A DNA stretch of 64,000 nt from Nematopogon swammerdamellus (GCA_946902875.1 OX336349.1:21909891-21973890); one strand, 5' to 3'; shown: positions 19,647 through 31,363, counted from the stretch's first letter. Numbers and translations: made by a program. The notes: generated by a model not told the origin, from the sequence alone.

Positions 19647-20212
19647 GTTTAAATGTGTGTTTTAATTATTATTTCCTTGATGTTATTTCTTTGACTGTTT
19701 AAATGTGTGTTTTAATTATTATTTCCTTGATGTTATTTCTTTGACTGTTTAAATGTGTGTTTTAATTATTATTTCCTTGATGTTATTTCTTTGACTGTTT
19801 AAATGTGTGTTTTAATTATTATTTCCTTGATGTTATTTCTTTGACTGTTTAAATGTGTGTTTTAATTATTATTTCCTTGATGTTATTTCTTTGACTGTTT
19901 AAATGTGTGTTTTAATTATTATTTCCTTGATGTTATTTCTTTGACTGTTTAAATGTGTGTTTTAATTATTATTTCCTTGATGTTATTTCTTTGACTGTTT
20001 AAATGTGTGTTTTAATTATTATTTCCTTGATGTTATTTCTTTGACTGTTTAAATGTGTGTTTTAATTATTATTTCCTTGATGTTATTTCTTTGACTGTTT
20101 AAATGTGTGTTTTAATTATTATTTCCTTGATGTTATTTCTTTGACTGTTTAAATGTGTGTTTTAATTATTATTTCCTTGATGTTATTTCTTTGACTGTTT
20201 AAATGTGTGTTT
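19647..20212. repeat. 50-bp tandem array, about 11 copies
   Basis: The unit starts GTTTAAATGTGTGTTTTAAT and ends ATTTCTTTGACT; successive starts are 50 bp apart (19647, 19697, ... 20197). I see no differences between complete units, so the array expanded very recently or is kept uniform. It ends part-way through a unit at TTTTAATATG. Confidence 0.92.
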
Positions 20213-20404
20213 TAATATGTAGGTAATAGTAATGCTGTAGGGAAAATATAAATATTTCTTATTTCTTAAGTGATACAGTTGTGTACATAAATGTGGAGTG
20301 TGGGTGGATGCCGCCGCGCATGGCTGCGCGTTATCTAGGCTCATCCATCCTCCACTCCACAATATACGAGTATGTACATACTCATAGCTAACTAGTTATA
20401 ATAA

Positions 20405-20586
20405 ATATTAGATATGTACCAGCTGAGCACGCGGCTCCGCTCACGTGCTTTTTTTTCCTAAATTTATTTTTTCCTAAACCACCCCTATATTGGGGCGAAC
20501 AAAGCAAAATTATTCAAATCGGTCGAGCCATTTTCGAGTTTTTGCCAGACTAACGCGCGGAGATTGATTTTTAAATATATAGATAG
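20405..20586 (-). mobile_element. Helitron-like end, reverse orientation
   Basis: CAGCTGAGCACGCGGCTCCG followed by CTCACGTGC is the reverse complement of the Lep1-type 3' end. The other side ends ATTTTTAAATATATAGAT, also typical of these elements. The internal TTCAAATCGGTCGAGCCATT is a familiar Helitron-associated phrase. Confidence 0.5.
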
Positions 20587-20589
20587 ATT

Positions 20590-21105
20590 GTTTGCGGGAT
20601 CAGTTACCTTTCGTATTTCGTTCTTCTCTCGCCGCTCGTGTAGGTAGAGTAGAGCATCGATGTCTAATGAGTAGAGTGGTAGAGTTGTAGAGTTGGTACG
20701 TGCTGGCTACTTACTGGGTACCACCGGATGATGGTACCAGCACGCAGCGCAGTCGCCGCTGTATCTCCCCCCACACGCTCACCACTTGAACGATAGTGGC
20801 GCCGCCTCCGTCTGCTCAGGTAGAGAGAGAGAGCGGCTTCATGTAGGTAGTGCATGCAGACAGACGCAGTCAAGTGCGTGCACATGTCGCGCGCATCGTC
20901 CCCTCGAGCAGATAGCACAGAGAACTAGCTCCAAGCTAACTGGGCACGTCTCGCCACCGACTGGGCGCACGGCGGCGACGGCGCGGCGCGGCGCAGCGGC
21001 CGAGTGCGCGCGCAGTGCACGAGGAGGGTAGGTATATTACTTAATTTGCGAAAATACTTACTCCTCAGCTCGTGGTTCTACTCCAATCAATGAAGCATTT
21101 CCACT
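20590..21105. other. Reck intron 1: no gene recognised; GC-rich islet
   Basis: A CpG-rich block at 20930-21030 has open frames in several registers but no splice-bounded exon. Confidence 0.35.
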
Positions 21106-21109
21106 CGAC

Positions 21110-21795
21110 GTAATTCCTCTGTCGCTGAATCTTTGCAGTGTGATAAAGTAGGGTTTAAAATACACGTTTGACAAATTATCTAGGATTTTTGATGTTTGGA
21201 AGTTAGGTATTTATACGTAAAGATGAAAATCGCTTATAACTGCTGGTGAAAAATTGCTCCGTCCGAAGTTCCTTCGGTATATGATATTATATATTAATAA
21301 GAGTATATATATAACATTATCTATGAAAATTTCGATTTCGAATAGGCAGAAATTTGAAAATACCTATTTTGTATCACAACTTCTTCAGAAAAATTGCTCT
21401 GTCAATTTTTATTTTATTATATGTCTTAATTTATTTATATATATCGCTTTAGACAAGTATCTAGGAAATTTTCCTTATCGATCACACCTTTACAGATTTT
21501 CGGCAATAATTCGCTGTGAAAAATTGCTCCGTCCAAAATTCTTTCGGAATATGATATTATATATTAATAAGAGTATATATATAACATTATCTAGGAAAAT
21601 TTCGATTTCGAACAGGCAGAAATTTGAAAATACCTATAAAAATTACTCTGTCAATTTTAATTTTTTTTCATCTCCTAATTTCTTTAAATATATCGCTTTT
21701 CACAATTATCTAGGAAATTTTCCTTATCGATCACACCTTTACATATTTTTGGCAATAACCCAAGCACTGTGAAAAATTGCTTCGTCTGTTTTTAT
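21110..21795 (+). repeat. AT-rich repeat with two tandem ~275-bp units, inverted copy at 29.9-30.6 kb
   Basis: GTGAAAAATTGCTCCGTCC at about 21246 and 21521 starts two similar units. Each contains ATTTCGATTTCGAA.AGGCAG and TATCTAGGAAATTTTCCTTA. The sequence before the first unit (AATTCCTCTGTCGCTGAATC) is part of the repeat because it recurs in the inverted copy at 30530-30560. Confidence 0.75.
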
Positions 21796-21889
21796 TAACT
21801 TATTAGACACAGAACATCAAAATATAATATAATTGTATATTATCCAATAAAATTTCTCCATTAAACATGAACTTTCGAGTAGTTTCGAG

Positions 21890-22170
21890 TATCGCAATAT
21901 AATAAAACAACGTTTAAAAAGCGCGCGCTCGCACTACACTGAACTCGGGGTGCGGGAGGGCTGCGGGGAGTGGGGAAGAATAAGCCCGCCCGCCCGCGCG
22001 CCAGCAGCTCATCGTCCCGCACCGCGACCGACGAGACGACACGCGACTACGCGAGCGTCGTCGATGCTCGCGGCTCGCTATTCCGCCCGCCACCTCTGTC
22101 GTCCCACTACAACGCCGCTCCGCCGCGCCGCCGTCCTGCCGCCTATGGAACGAAAATGTAGGGCCTATAT
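21890..22170. other. GC-rich block in Reck intron 1, no gene assigned
   Basis: A sharply GC-rich stretch with open frames in two registers; residues are mostly Arg, Ala and Pro, reflecting composition. A cryptic promoter or CpG island is possible but not shown. Confidence 0.35.
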
Positions 22171-22317
22171 AGTATTAGGAACTTTTAAAATTTAACTTTC
22201 GTTATGTAATTTAATTTGTATGACAGTATGTCGAAACAACTTATTAAACATATTTCATGCACGTACAGTCTGTATGTAAATAAAGTGTATACATTTTTGT
22301 AAAAAAACGATTTAAAA

Positions 22318-22680
22318 AATTAAAAACCGCCTTCAAAAATGTATGAAATTAAAAAAAATCGAACCCTAGAGTTGAAGGCGGTCGGTTATTTTTGCTTGCT
22401 TTAGCACCGCCTTTAACTCTAGGGTTCGATTTTTTTTATTTCATACATTTTTGAAGGCGGTTTTTATATTTTTTTAATAGTTTTTTATTTCAGTTTTTTT
22501 AGTAATTTTTTGCTATTAATGTACTCGGCGGAATCGCTCGGCCTTTGGCTTCGCGAATCCGCCTCGCTTTCCAATCCGATCTTGATGAAATTGAAATGGG
22601 ACCACACGGAAAGCACCAGCTTTCAAATAAAAAAAGAATCATCAAAATCGGTTCACTTGGGGACGGAGTCGCGTGTGTCC
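22318..22680. mobile_element. Palindromic repeat family, copy B
   Basis: Arms AAAACCGCCTTCAAAAATGT ... CTAGAGTTGAAGGCGG and CACCGCCTTTAACTCTAGGG ... ATTTTTGAAGGCGGTTTTTA face each other around about 20 bp. The right flank carries ATGTACTCGGCGGAATCGCT and CAAAATCGGTTCACTTGGGG, as in the other copies. Confidence 0.7.
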
Positions 22681-22689
22681 GCCTGTAAG

Positions 22690-24255
22690 TATCTACAGGT
22701 CGCACTCAGACGACGCGGGGACAGCTCGATTGTTCGAGCACTTGAGTAGAGCGGCAGATGAAGTGCATGTAGTTTCCCTATATATATATATATCCGCGGA
22801 TATGGTTCTGCTTGGGGATTTTAATGCCCATCACGAGGAGTGGCTGGGCTCCGGGAGAACTGACTTCGAGGGGAGAGCCGCCTACGACTTCGCCCTGACG
22901 CATGACCTGCCTCAACTGATAGACCAACCTACCAAAGTGCCAGACATGGACGGTCATGCACCCTCTCTGCTGGATCTTCTGCTGACGACGAACCCTGCTG
23001 GATACAAAGTCACAGTGAGCACTCCTCTTGGCTTCTCTGACCACTGTTTAGTGGGGTCCACGGTGCCATTTTTGCCTCCTTAGTCTCGTACTGGAGGAAT
23101 GCGTCCAATTTGGCACTACGTGTCAGCGGATTGGGACGGGATGCGAGAATACATCACATCCTACCCATGGAGAGAGCTATGCTTCAGTTCGGATGATCTA
23201 CACCTCGTATGATCTACACCTTGGCTACGCATTGGCGCATTCCGGCAGAATGCGCCAATGCCGTAGCCGAGGTGGTTCTGGGGGGAATGGAGATGTTCAT
23301 TCCCAGCGCCCTCGTGCGCCTCGGTGGTAAAAGCCAGGCCTGGTACAGCCGCGACTGTGGTGAAGCTGTCGCAGCTAATGGCGCAGCTTATCGTGCATGG
23401 TCGTGCGCTCGTGCCAGACGCGATCCTAATGTATCCGAACTGAAGAAAGAATACAACCGCCTCTCCAGATCCTGCAAGAGGGCTATCGCCAGGGCCAAAT
23501 TCGAGCATATCGGCAGAGTTGGTGATAGGCTGAACCAGCACCCAACTGGGAGCCGTGAGTTTTGGTCTCTCGCCAAATCTGTCGTATCGATTTTCTACCG
23601 CTCCAACCTTCCACCTCTACAGTGTCCTGGGGGCTCACTTGCCCACTCCGCAAATGTAAATGCTCTCTTTGCGTAGAACTCCACCCTGGACGATGGGGTG
23701 CCATCCCCCCATCCATAACTAGGTGTGAGAACTCCATGCCGGAAGTACAGTTCCGACAACGAACTGTGCGGGCGGAGCTTATCTCCCTAGACACCAGGAA
23801 GGCGAGTGGGCCGGATATGATTCCTGCATTGGTGCTGAAACGGTGTGAATTGGTCTCGATATTGCCAAGGCATTCGAATGGGTTTGGCACAAATCGCTTC
23901 TGGGCTAGCTTCCGTCGTACGGACTTCCTTCTGGCCTCTGCGACTGGGTCGCCGACTTCCTACATGGGCGTAGCATTCAGGTCCTAGTGGACGGTTGCTC
24001 TTCGGACGCCCTGTCAGTGAATGCCGGCGTACCGCAGGGATCTGTGTTGTCTTGTCACCAACACTGTTTCTTCTGCATATCAATGACATACTGCCACTCG
24101 GCAACATAAATTGTTATGCGGATGACAGTACAGCACATGGATCCTATACCAGTGACGACCCTTCAGTCAGACGGGATGTTGTGGATGAAGAGGCGAAGAC
24201 TTGTGTCTGATCTCAAACAAACGCTTCGGTCTATTTCCGAATGGGGCCGCTGTAC
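22690..24255 (+). pseudogene. Jockey-like LINE, decayed 5' and middle part
   Basis: Frames in succession encode the endonuclease half (LLGDFNAHHEEW, TKVPDMDGH, GFSDHCLV), the linker (CANAVAEVVLGGMEMFIPSA, YSRDCGEAVAANGAAYRAWS) and reverse-transcriptase pieces (KASGPDMIPALVLKRC, then motif A-like DIAKAFE in another frame, and CYADDSTAHGSY-like sequence near 24110). Frameshifts and a deletion between ALVLKRC and motif A destroy the enzyme. It stops after the SISEWGR region and is replaced by other DNA, so the 3' end is missing. The family is shared with 6968-7375, 17985-18145 and 25742-28432. Confidence 0.8.
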
Positions 24256-24519
24256 GCAACAGTCGTTCTCACCCCGTGGTGTTAGTGGGTGGACTGTAGT
24301 TGGGTGGGGGTGCGACTGTGCACATGCAATATCACGCCGTCACCGCAGCGGTACTCATATTCTGGGTTTGATAGTTTCATAAGGGGTAAATAAGAGACGA
24401 TTGGGACTTTTACAAGTTTCCCCGAGGCTGGTTTACGCGGCGGCGACGGGTGTTGTCTACTGTTATCTATCAGTCAGTTCAGATCTTATTTTGCGCTTCG
24501 TGATAGGATTAGTTTGGCG

Positions 24520-25312
24520 TAGCGTCTGGATCCGTCTGGCTGACTTCGGAAATTCGCTTAGGTGTCGGGCTCCGTCTGGATGGCGTCGGGGAACGCAGGG
24601 CAGTATCGGGCTCCGTCGGGATGGCGTCGGGGGACGTAGGGCAGTGTCGGGCTCCTTCCGAGCTGCGTCGGGATTCGTCGGACTGGCTTCGAGGCTCGCT
24701 TAGATGTCAGACCGCGTCTGGATGGCGTCGGGGGAACGCAGGCGCAGTGTCGGACTCCTTCTGAGCCGCGTCGGGATTCGTCGGGCTGGTTTCGGAGCTC
24801 GCTTAGATGTCGGACTGCGTCTGGATGGCGTCGGGGGAACGCAGGGCAGTGTCGGACTCCTTCTGAGCAGCGTCGGGATTCGCCGGACTGGTTTCAGAGC
24901 TCGCTTAGATGTCGGACTGCGTCTGGGTGGCGTCGGGGGAACGCAGGGCAGTGTCGGACTCCTTCTGAGCAGCGTCGGGATTCGTCGGACTAGCTTTGAG
25001 GCTTACTTGGATGTCGGGCTCCGTCTGTATTGTGTCGGGGAACCCCAGCGCAGTGTCGGGCTCTTTCTTAGCAGCGTCGGGATTCGTCGGACTAGCTTCC
25101 GAGCTCACTTAGATGTCGGACTCCGTCTGAATGGCGTCGTGGGAACGCAGGGCAATGTTGGACTCCTTCTGAGCAGCTTCGGGATTCGTCGGACTAGCTT
25201 CCGAGCTCACGTAGATGTCGGACTGCGTCTGGATGGCGTCGGGGGAACACAGGGAAATGTTGGACTCCTTCTGAGCAGCGTCGGGATTCGTCGGACTAGC
25301 TTCGAGGTGTAG
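24520..25312. repeat. 102-bp minisatellite, about 7.5 copies
   Basis: Starts of GATGTCGGACTGCGTCTGG-type words fall at 24806, 24908, 25010, 25112 and 25214, exactly 102 bp apart; earlier units are shorter and more diverged. Because 102 is a multiple of three, a frame stays open across the array (repeating VGLRLDGVGGTQGSVGLL), but I treat this as a repeat, not a gene. Confidence 0.9.
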
Positions 25313-25741
25313 CGCAAAGTGTGTGGTGGTGTGGTACCTCCTACCTGGATGTTGATGTCTCCGCCCGCAGCCGCACCTTCGATAGCTCGGTCCTTCAGGT
25401 GGTGGTCGTCGATTGGCACGGAAACGTCCCGGTGTCCGAGGATCTGCTGGGCCCAGCTACGCACACACTTCGGAAACTACACTCACTATACTTATAACGT
25501 ATTAGGTCGCAACAAGCCCTGAGAGCCCGCGCCGCGCTCGATCAGGGTGGATTTTATCTTTTCCAGAGCAAAATGTTTGAACAAAACCGCCCGCTCCCGC
25601 TTGTATTTTCGGACGTGTCAGATCACAACAGTCCGTCGCCTAGGCAACCGGACTCTTCTCCTTTCCGCCAGGAGGCGCTGTGTGCTTCTTGCATGAAGAC
25701 CGCTGCAGGTAGAGTCTTGAGGCGAAGAGAATGGAGGAACG
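25313..25741. other. Unassigned DNA between minisatellite and LINE 3' end
   Basis: Mixed GC-rich sequence with no recognised exon or repeat partner. It may belong to the same insertion that brought the minisatellite, since both lie where the plus-strand LINE copy is interrupted. Confidence 0.3.
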
Positions 25742-26035
25742 TTTTTTTTTTATTTTTGTTTTATTGAAAGCGCGACATATGGCGCCGAGCCACCCATAAG
25801 GTGTCTAACGACGCCCATGGACATTCGGTCGTATGCGGGGGTTGCGAATGCCATGCCGGCCTGACAGGTGCCCATTCACGCCCCTCTTGACGGACCCGAG
25901 ACTGTACTTGGGGGGAAATATATGAGCAAGGAGAGCATTCCAGAGTTTACCGGTTCTGTAGAGGAATGATCTGCAGAATCGATTAGTACGCATCCGCGGT
26001 AAGTCCAGCGTATAGGGATGCAATCCCTGCCCAGT

Positions 26036-26962
26036 TCATGTGGTGCGGAGATGGAAAGGGGACGGCGGGATTGCGTTAAACAGCTCCTCTGAGTACTCCC
26101 CATGGAATAAGCGATAGAACACACTTAGGGAGCCGACATCCCTACGGTGTTGCAGTGGTTTTAGATCGCGGGACACTGCGGGGTCACCCACTAGTCGCAC
26201 GGCTCGACGCTGGATCGAGTCCAGAGGCGCAAGCTGGTATTTGGCAGAGCCATCCCACAGGTGCGAGCAGTACTCCAAGCAGGACCTGATCTGCGATTTA
26301 TACAAAAGCAGCCTTTGGTCCGGCGTGAAGTACCGTCGCACCTTATTGAGTACGCCCAGCTTTTTAGAAGCCAGCTTGGCCTTCCCCTCGATATGGCGAC
26401 GAAAGTTCAAGTCGTGCGACAGTTCGACTCCGAGGACCCCGAGGTGTTCGCTTAATTTAAGCGACGTGCCTTGGAATGAAGGAGCCGGTGTGAACGCCGC
26501 TCTCTACGCACTTAACGCGCAAACTTGTGTCTTGGAAGCGTTGAACTCGACCAAATTGCTACGGCCCCATTCGGAAATAGAGCCGAGTGTGTGTTCGAGC
26601 TCAGACACAAGTCTTCGCCTCTTCTCATCCACAATATCCCGACTGGCTGAAGGGTGACTGGTGTAGGATCCGTGTGCCGTACTGTCATCCGCATAACAAT
26701 GTATGTTGCCCAGAGACAGCATATCATTGATATGCAGAAGAAACAGCGTGGGTGACAACACAGATCCTTGTGGTACGCCGGCGTTCACTGACATGGCGTC
26801 CGACGAGCAACCGTCCACTAGGACCTGAATGCTACGCCCATGTAGGAAGTCGGCGACCCAGTCACAGAGGCCAGAAGGAAGTCCGTAAGCCGGCAATTTG
26901 CCCAAGAGCGACTTGTGCCAAAGCCGATCAAATGCCTTGGCAATATCAAGGCCAATTGCCAA
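26036..26962 (-). pseudogene. LINE reverse-transcriptase core and C-terminus
   Basis: The upstream part (26962-26504) encodes motif A GLDIAKAFDRLWH, motif B NAGVPQGSVLSPTLFLLHIN and motif C CYADD, followed by SISEWGRSNLVEFNASKTQV. These are the palm motifs of a non-LTR reverse transcriptase. A second frame (26410-26036) carries the thumb and C-terminal region: RHIEGKAKLASKKLGVLNK and YCSHLWDGSAKYQLAPLDSI. The catalytic aspartates are present, but the reading frame is broken between the two parts and by the upstream insertion, so no full enzyme can be made. Confidence 0.82.
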
Positions 26963-27304
26963 GTATTTTTCATTTCATTTTTCATTTATTCATTTCCATC
27001 TTAGGTACCATCGGTACACTTGAGTTCGTCAAATTTTAGTTTACCAAATTTACAATTGAAACTGTCTGGGTCTAGCCATGGTAAGGGACTAATAATTAGC
27101 AATAATATAGGTACATAACTAAAAATTATAAGAATACAGAGAAAAAAAAAACTGTTTTGTGCATGAAAGGCAATTAAAACTAGAGCTAAATTAAAATACT
27201 TCGCATCAATAGAATTGTCAAAGGTTAAAAATTCAATTATGTCAATATAAAAAAATATAAAATTAAAATAAAATATTAAAATTCAAAATTAAAATAGGTA
27301 GCAT
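26958..27304 (-). mobile_element. Retroposon fragment inserted in the LINE reverse transcriptase
   Basis: An AT-rich segment interrupts coding sequence between the HGE and GLDIAKAFD parts. CAATT stands on both sides (26953-26957 and 27305-27309) as a short target duplication. On the minus strand the insert ends in ATGAATAAATGAAAAATGAA, an A-rich tail, so it is probably a 5'-truncated LINE or SINE in the same orientation as its host. Confidence 0.65.
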
Positions 27305-28432
27305 CAATTCACCATGACCTTCAAGCGATTCCCCCCAAAGGTGAGTGACGTACGCTAGGAGATCACCAGCAGATCGTTTTGGCCGGAAGCCGTATCGCGG
27401 ATCGCTGATGAGGTCATTCGTCTCCAGGTACTTCATGAGCTGCGTATTGATAATGCGCTCCATCACCTTACAGAAAAGGGAGGTAATCGCTATAGGTCGG
27501 TAGTTTGACGGGTTTGAGCGGTCACCCTTTTTAGGGACCGCTTGCAAAAACGCAGATTTCCAGGCCGCCGGCACACGGCAATTGGAGTAGGAGAGACGGA
27601 ATAGGCGCGTCAGCACTGGGGCCAGCTCGGGAGCACACCTTTTTAACACCAATGCAGGAATCCTATCCGGCCCACTCGCCTTCCTGACGTCTAGGGAGAG
27701 AAGTTCCGCCCGTACAGTCCGTTGTCGAAACTGCACTTCCGACATGGAGTTCTCACACCTAGGTATGGATGGGGGAGTGGCACCCCCATCGTCCAGGTTG
27801 GAGTTCCCGGCAAAGAGAGATACCAGTAAGTCGGCTTTCTTCTTTGCGGAGTGGGCAAGTGAGCCTCCAGGACACTGCAGAGGTGGAAGAGAGGAGCGGC
27901 AGAAATTTGACTCGACATATTTAGCGAGAGACCAGAACTCACGGCTCCCAGTTGGGTGCTGGTTCAGTCTATCGCCGATTCTGCCGATGTGGTCAAATTT
28001 GGCCCTGGCAATAACCTTTTTGCAGGATCTGGAGAGGCGGTTGTATTCCTTCTTCAGTTAGGATGCGTTCGGATCACGTCCGGCACGAGCGCGCGACCAT
28101 GCCCGATAAGCTGCGCATTTAGCTGCGACAGCATCAGCACAGTCGCGGCTGTACCATGGTTGGCTTTTACCACCGAGGTAGACAGAGGCGCTGCGAATAA
28201 ACATTTCCATTGCCCCCAGAACCACCTCGGCAACGGTATTAGCGCATTGCGACGGATCGCCCGAACTGAAGCAGATCTCTCTCCAAGGGTAGGATGCGAA
28301 GTGTTCTCGCATCCCATCCCAATCTGCTGACGCGTAGTGCCAAATTCGACGCGTTCCTCCAGTACGGGACTCTTCTTCCGGCTTCTTCGTCTCCAGGTGG
28401 TGATGGACGGCATTCAAATTGGTATGCAACAA
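27305..28432 (-). pseudogene. LINE linker and reverse-transcriptase N-terminal part
   Basis: From 28432 one frame encodes RRIWHYASADWDGMREHFAS and YSRDCADAVAAKCAAYRAWS. From 27745 another encodes VRKASGPDRIPALVLKRCAP, AAWKSAFLQAVPKKGDRSNP, SNYRPIAITSLFCKVMERII and YGFRPKRSAGDLL, the fingers region preceding motif A. The order matches the plus-strand copy at 22690-24255, which lacks much of the fingers region. A frame change near 28055 separates the pieces. Confidence 0.78.
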
Positions 28433-28439
28433 TGCAACC

Positions 28440-29245
28440 CCCGCACGTTGGTCGAGTCAACGCTAAATAGTGGTGTAAGGGTGTGCACCGCTGATTGAAC
28501 CTTTTTTTCCTTTTTTTTCGCTGCCATGATTTTTGTAAGAGGGAGGGAAAGAGCATGAAAGGGTGGCTGTGGTGATTCACGGGCAAAGCGTGGACCCTAG
28601 CTTCATCGCTTACTACTCAGGTTAGTGTTGCGCCGACACGGAAGACGGAAAGGCCCCCGGTCCCCCCCGGAAGTGGCCGCCGGAACCCCTACTCCGGTCA
28701 CCAACCGGCACGACGGACCACTCCGGGATTATGCGCCGGTTGACCGGGGCAGCCTCTCGCGTTGGTTAGACGCGATTGGGCTCCTGTACTACCCGGCGGG
28801 CGGCCAGCGGAATAACCGTTTAACCGGGTCTCCCTGTCAACCGTGTCGATGCGTCACCTCTGAACAGCGAATCCGCGTCGGGATCACTGGCCTACTCCTC
28901 ACCACAGCCAACCCCACCTGCTACTGGGTCCCCGGGAAGTACACCGGAACACAGCGAACTGTTATGCCGGTGTAATTGTTTCTCCCGGGGTGTGGTGGCG
29001 AACCCAGCCGATCCGAAGATCTCCCACACGCTGATTGCTGTTCATTTGGCACCACCCAGGAGGCACGTGTGACTTTTATATGGGATTTCTATTATTAATA
29101 ATTTTAATTTTAATAGGATTCATTTATTATGTTTCATATTATTTTATTTTCTAAATAGAAAAATTTTAAAATGTGTGAATGTTAGTTTGTGACTTGTATA
29201 TGTTATACAAATAAATATTCTATTCTATTCTATTCTATTCTATCT
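28440..29245 (+). mobile_element. 3' end of an unidentified LINE with (ATTCT)n tail
   Basis: A GC-rich body (CTACTACTCAGGTTAGTGTT, CCGGTTGACCGGGGCAGCCT, CACCACCCAGGAGGCACGTG) gives way to an AT-rich 3' UTR and ends in ATACAAATAAATATTCTATT continuing as five ATTCT repeats. A pentanucleotide tail without poly-A is typical of several non-LTR clades. No reverse-transcriptase motif lies in this truncated copy, so the clade is not assigned. Confidence 0.55.
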
Positions 29246-29249
29246 TCAA

Positions 29250-29984
29250 TGGTTACGTTAGGCGGCGCGGCGTAGGCACCTGCTTGGACGACGACGTCGA
29301 ACTACACTCTGACGATATGTCGCGATCACTACGTAGTAGGTACATTGAGCCACGTCGAAAACAGCAATTTACTTTACTTCGCGGTCGTGAACTGACACAT
29401 TCGTCGCGGTAGTGAACTGAACTGAACTTATTTATTATTAGGCGTTCTGTTTCATAGAACGTAGACATGTTTGATTTTATTTTTAGAAAAAGAACTCTTA
29501 TTTCCAATGAAATAAGACTCACTATAGGTCCCCAAAGGCAAACCAACCACATAAATTGATTCCATTTTTGCAATATACCGTTTGTTTTTATTATAAATGC
29601 CAAAAAGAACCACATAAATTGGTTCCACTTTGCGATATACAGTTTGTTTTTATTATATAATGCCAAAAAGAACCAGATATCTTGGCTCTGTTTTGATAAA
29701 TACTTTTAGCGTACTTCATTAAAAACAAAAAAGTCCATCTCGCTTGGATCTTTTACGCAAAAAAAAAATCTGACCAGTTAGCTAGTACCAAGTAGCATAA
29801 TTCTTTTCTGCTGTTGCGATATACCTCAATTGGGCGGATGGTTCTTAGACGAATGTGTAGAAACCTATTAGTATCATACCAAGTAGCCTGCCTGGGTCTT
29901 TTCTGCAAAAAATAGAGGGTTGATTAGCTCTCGATTGGTATATTTAACTCATTTTTAACCAATTTGTGGGTTGGTGCCTTTTGG
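29250..29984. other. Reck intron 1; short tandem repeat at 29528-29660, otherwise nothing
   Basis: ACCACATAAATTG.TTCCA, TTTGCRATATAC and TTTGTTTTTATTAT then TGCCAAAAAGAACCA repeat about twice with a period near 60 bp. No gene is recognised. Confidence 0.45.
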
Positions 29985-30562
29985 CATTTATATGGTAAAT
30001 TTTCTGAAGAAGTTGTGATACAAAATATGTATTTTCAAATTTCTGCCTATTCGAAATCGAAATTTTCCTAGATAATGTTGTATGTATACTCTTATTAATA
30101 TATAATATCATATTCCGAAGGAATTTCGGACGGAGCAATTTTTCACAGCGAATTATTGCCGAAAATCTGTAAAGGTGTGATCGATATGGAAAATTTCCTA
30201 GATAATTGTCAAAAGCGATATATTTAAATAAATTAAGACATATAAAAAAATTAAAATTGACAGAGCAATTTTTCTGAAGAAGTTGTGATACAAAATAGAT
30301 ATTTTCAAATTTCTGCCTATTCGAAATCGAAATTTTCCTAGATAATGTTAATATATACTCTTATTAATATATAATATCATATACCGAAGGAATTTCGGAC
30401 GGAGCAATTTTTCATCAGCAGTTATAAGCGATTTTCATTTTTAGGCATTCATTCATTTTAATACCTAACTTCCAAACATCAAAAATCCTAGATAATTTGT
30501 CAAACGTATATTTTAAACCCTACTCTATCACACTGCAAAGTTTCAGCGACAGAGGAATTAGT
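29985..30562 (-). repeat. Inverted copy of the 21.1-21.8 kb AT-rich repeat
   Basis: On the minus strand it carries the same order as 21110-21795: AATTCCTCTGTCGCTGAA, GATTTTTGATGTTTGGAAGT, then two units with CCGTCCGAAATTCCTTCGG and ATCTAGGAAAATTTCGATTT. Confidence 0.75.
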
Positions 30563-30671
30563 CCGAAGAGCCCATACAAGGAATTTCCTCGTTTCCTGGA
30601 CTATTCGGTTGTGCCGTATCGATTTGCAATAAATAACTTATTATTACCTACATAGTCCTACCTACACTAAA

Positions 30672-30775
30672 GGCACATGGAATCCCAACCAAGGTCAGCC
30701 TCCAACGATCGAGCGGTCACCCATCTAAGTACTGACCGCGCCCAGCCGACCGTACCACTGAGCTACCGTGGCTGA
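30672..30775 (-). mobile_element. tRNA-5S SINE head copy
   Basis: On the minus strand: GTCAGCCACGGTAGCTCAGT, GGTACGGTCGGC, then TGGGCGCGGTCAGTACTTAG and ATGGGTGACCGC, followed by a B-box-like GGTTGGGATTCC. The 5S-like segment directly follows the tRNA A-box segment, lacking the TTAAGCAACG part. Confidence 0.7.
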
Positions 30776-30806
30776 CTAGCTAGCTACACTAAACAATTAA
30801 ATTTAG

Positions 30807-30856
30807 GTCCCTTCCATTATGGACTTCCTACCTTACTTGGGTGGTAGGGTATATGA
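30807..30856 (+). repeat. Short SINE tail fragment
   Basis: TTAGGTCCCTTCCATTATGG and CTTACTTGGGTGGTAGGGT match the start of the SINE tail, here in the opposite orientation to the adjacent head copy. Confidence 0.45.
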
Positions 30857-31363
30857 ATGAATAAATTAAGCTTGAAAAAAAAAGCTAGCTGAGGAACTAG
30901 CACCCACCTACCTATAATAAGAATAAGAATAAAATATTTTTATTTACACACTTTTTACATTATACTTACCTACATTAAAATACATTTAATGTTAGCACAA
31001 GCTAAGTGCAGTATGTAAATAGGTAGCGGCTCAGCATATGCCTAGCTGGGATTGCGCCCAGCTGACGCTGTTTTTCAGCCGCAACCTACCAGAGGTAATC
31101 AACAAATAATAACATGGTGAATATAGAAAACAAAACAAATTTACAACTACAAATAAATATACAGAGAAAACAAACTTACAACTACAATATTATACAAAGA
31201 TCCAATATGGTTGAAGGAAGACATCATAAAAACTAAATAACTAAAAAACTTAAAACTTAAAAAATTAAAACTTAAAACAGACAGAATATACAAACTATAC
31301 ATAGTACTTAATAGAACTAAAAGTATCGGGCGGGTCCTTCATTGTAATTTTAATTTTTACCTT

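Larger units (their letters stand above)
25742..28432 (-). mobile_element. Jockey-like LINE, minus strand, 5'-truncated and interrupted
   Basis: Read on the minus strand the element begins in the linker after the endonuclease (about 28432), continues through the reverse transcriptase and ends with CGCCATATGTCGCGCTTTCA and an A-rich tail at 25743-25765. It is split by a 347-bp insertion at 26958-27304. Frame changes near 26030, 26450 and 26960 show it is dead. It is the most complete of four copies of this family in the window. Confidence 0.82.

Noticed and set aside
24704..25312. 202-codon frame with VGLLLSSVGIRRT repeats
   Set aside because: It is the 102-bp minisatellite; no start context, splice sites or known domain.
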